Source of the DNA: Diphasiastrum complanatum
Taxonomy: Eukaryota; Streptophyta; Lycopodiopsida; Lycopodiales; Lycopodiaceae
Length of the DNA: 64,000 bases
Assembly (NCBI GenBank): GCA_029204225.1
Contig: CM055104.1
Span: forward strand, 25,373,285-25,437,284
Direction of reading: 5' to 3'
Within the stretch, counting starts at the first letter, position 1. Each line of letters opens with the position of its first letter. The notes beneath the pieces were generated by a model. That model worked only from the letters and a program-made list of their open reading frames with translations, did not search any database and was not told where the DNA came from. Shown here piece by piece: positions 62,943 through 64,000 of this stretch. The translations under genes and the position numbers were made by a program.

Positions 62943-64000
62943 TCACCATATCCATGATAAGATTTCTTTGGTAGAGATCTCTTGCCAATGCCTTTGAAGA
63001 GTGCTCCACCAATATGCCACTATTATCATGGGCTTCCTCCATGCTTGATGATGATCTTTGCCTTGAAAGTTCCACTTGCATGATGGATGCACCATAAATA
63101 GAGAAATCTGAGGCTTCCAAGCCTCATAAGGATCATGGAGATCAAGATCATAAGATGTGAAACAATGATGATTATCAAGATTATGCTTTCTAGCTTGACT
63201 AGTCCACATACAATGAACTATATCCATGATGGATCTAATCTTGATATCAAAGGCTATCTTGATCTTCTTTAGGCTAGTTACTCTCTCAAGGATGTAAGTG
63301 TCCACTTTGGATGCTTCACTTAATCTCAAGAGGAGTTTACAATTTGCCTCAAAACATGTGAAAACATGATTTTCAAAAAAGTGAGTACCAAGCTCAATCT
63401 TGTTCTTACTAGAACCAAGAGCATACTTTTGACAAAACAATATCTTGCTTTCAAAAAGTATTGGAAACACATCTAAGTCAATAATGACAAGAAACATGTC
63501 CATACCATAAGCATCATACAAAACTAGTATAGCTTTTCTTGAACTTTGAGATCCAAAAAATTCAATGAAGCAAGATAGCATTTCAAGCAAAGGAAGAGAA
63601 GCATATATGAATGTGTTGTAGTAGATACAACATGAAAGATGCCCCTCTTTGCCATGTAAGGTGAGCCATAAAGACTCGACCATGCATCTTGAAGATCTTC
63701 TTGAAATCATATGAAGAAGAAACTCCTCCTCACACATTGGCCCCATCATAACTTGAATACCTTCAAAAAGGATAACTTGTGATGCTTCTTGAGAAGCCTT
63801 GATCTCGGCCACTTCCAAGATTGAATCTTCATGCAATATGACATCTCTATTCACGATCACATTTGAAATAGAGAGTGTAAAGACACTAAAGGCCTCCTTG
63901 ATGGATGAGTATCCAATCATGATCCATGAGCTTGGATCATCCTTCCTTCTTGTTTCCAAGGGAATATGTGCAAAGCAAGCACTACCAAGTTCACTAAGGT
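62943..64000 (-). CDS. Copia-F3 copy 2 ORF: integrase C-terminus, linker and diverged RT-like region (partial)
   Basis: The open frame runs off the right edge; the ATG at 63959 is not the true start, since the preceding codons (CFAHIPLETRRKDD) already match the integrase C-terminal region. It continues DPSSWIMIGYSSIKEAF and VNRDVILHED (the VISRDVIFHE segment of Copia-A), then the linker (SRRSSRCMVESLWLTLHG). After that come about 230 residues homologous to 21890-22567 (SRKAILVLYDAYG, SKILFCQKYALGSSKN, CFEANCKLLLRLSEAS). No LYGLKQAP, no YVDD and no RNase H motif follow before the polypurine tract. The element therefore cannot encode reverse transcriptase, but the frame has stayed open in two diverged copies. 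Confidence 0.65.
   Translation of the reverse strand, partial: LSELGSACFAHIPLETRRKDDPSSWIMIGYSSIKEAFSVFTLSISNVIVNRDVILHEDSILEVAEIKASQEASQVILFEGIQVMMGPMCEEEFLLHMISRRSSRCMVESLWLTLHGKEGHLSCCIYYNTFIYASLPLLEMLSCFIEFFGSQSSRKAILVLYDAYGMDMFLVIIDLDVFPILFESKILFCQKYALGSSKNKIELGTHFFENHVFTCFEANCKLLLRLSEASKVDTYILERVTSLKKIKIAFDIKIRSIMDIVHCMWTSQARKHNLDNHHCFTSYDLDLHDPYEAWKPQISLFMVHPSCKWNFQGKDHHQAWRKPMIIVAYWWSTLQRHWQEISTKEILSWIW

Overview
The window looks like intergenic DNA from the nuclear genome of a large-genome land plant. It is AT-rich and almost wholly built of nested Ty1/copia and Ty3/gypsy LTR retrotransposons. It has plant-type primer binding sites (TGGTATCAGAGC), GT-AG and GC-AG introns, and long microsatellites. 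A fern, lycophyte or gymnosperm would fit; the sequence alone does not decide. There are no bacterial-type operons, CRISPR arrays or recognisable tRNA/rRNA genes.

Layout. 1-3962: fragments of copia and gypsy elements on both strands. 3955-12525: a copia element (Copia-B) whose pol block is inverted relative to its own RNase H tail and 3' LTR, with a complete gag-only element (TR-GAG) inserted in it. 13255-about 39218: a minus-strand gypsy element (Gypsy-1) broken open by a young full-length copia (Copia-A, 13590-20020, TSD TCCAT), a 5'-truncated copia derivative (Copia-F3, 21736-23670) and a tandem LTR-int-LTR-int-LTR copia derivative (Copia-A-na, 26425-36888, TSD ATGGT). Gypsy-1 reading frames continue across the two insertions that carry TSDs. 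39243-45900: a spliced-looking gene fragment, a second copia derivative family (Copia-F2) and gag pieces. 46336-52732: a large imperfect palindrome. 52841-57900: a tandem duplication and a decayed multi-exon gene whose last exon encodes an FCP1/NIF-type domain. 57900-61735: repeat-rich, compositionally skewed DNA. 61996-64000: a second Copia-F3 copy running off the edge.

How the parts work together. Copia-A carries a complete 1317-codon polyprotein. Around it are several copia derivatives (Copia-A-na, F2, F3) that keep LTRs, polypurine tracts and, where preserved, PBS, gag or integrase-derived reading frames, but have no working reverse transcriptase. In Copia-A-na the whole pol region is still one open frame collinear with Copia-A pol, yet the integrase, RT (YVDD changed to VYDGG) and RNase H catalytic positions are replaced. 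It shares about 1.3 kb of nearly identical R/U5 and leader with Copia-A. I read this as an autonomous/parasite retrotransposon system. The families share a palindromic CACACGTGTG-type box in their LTRs. This is the most interesting content of the window.
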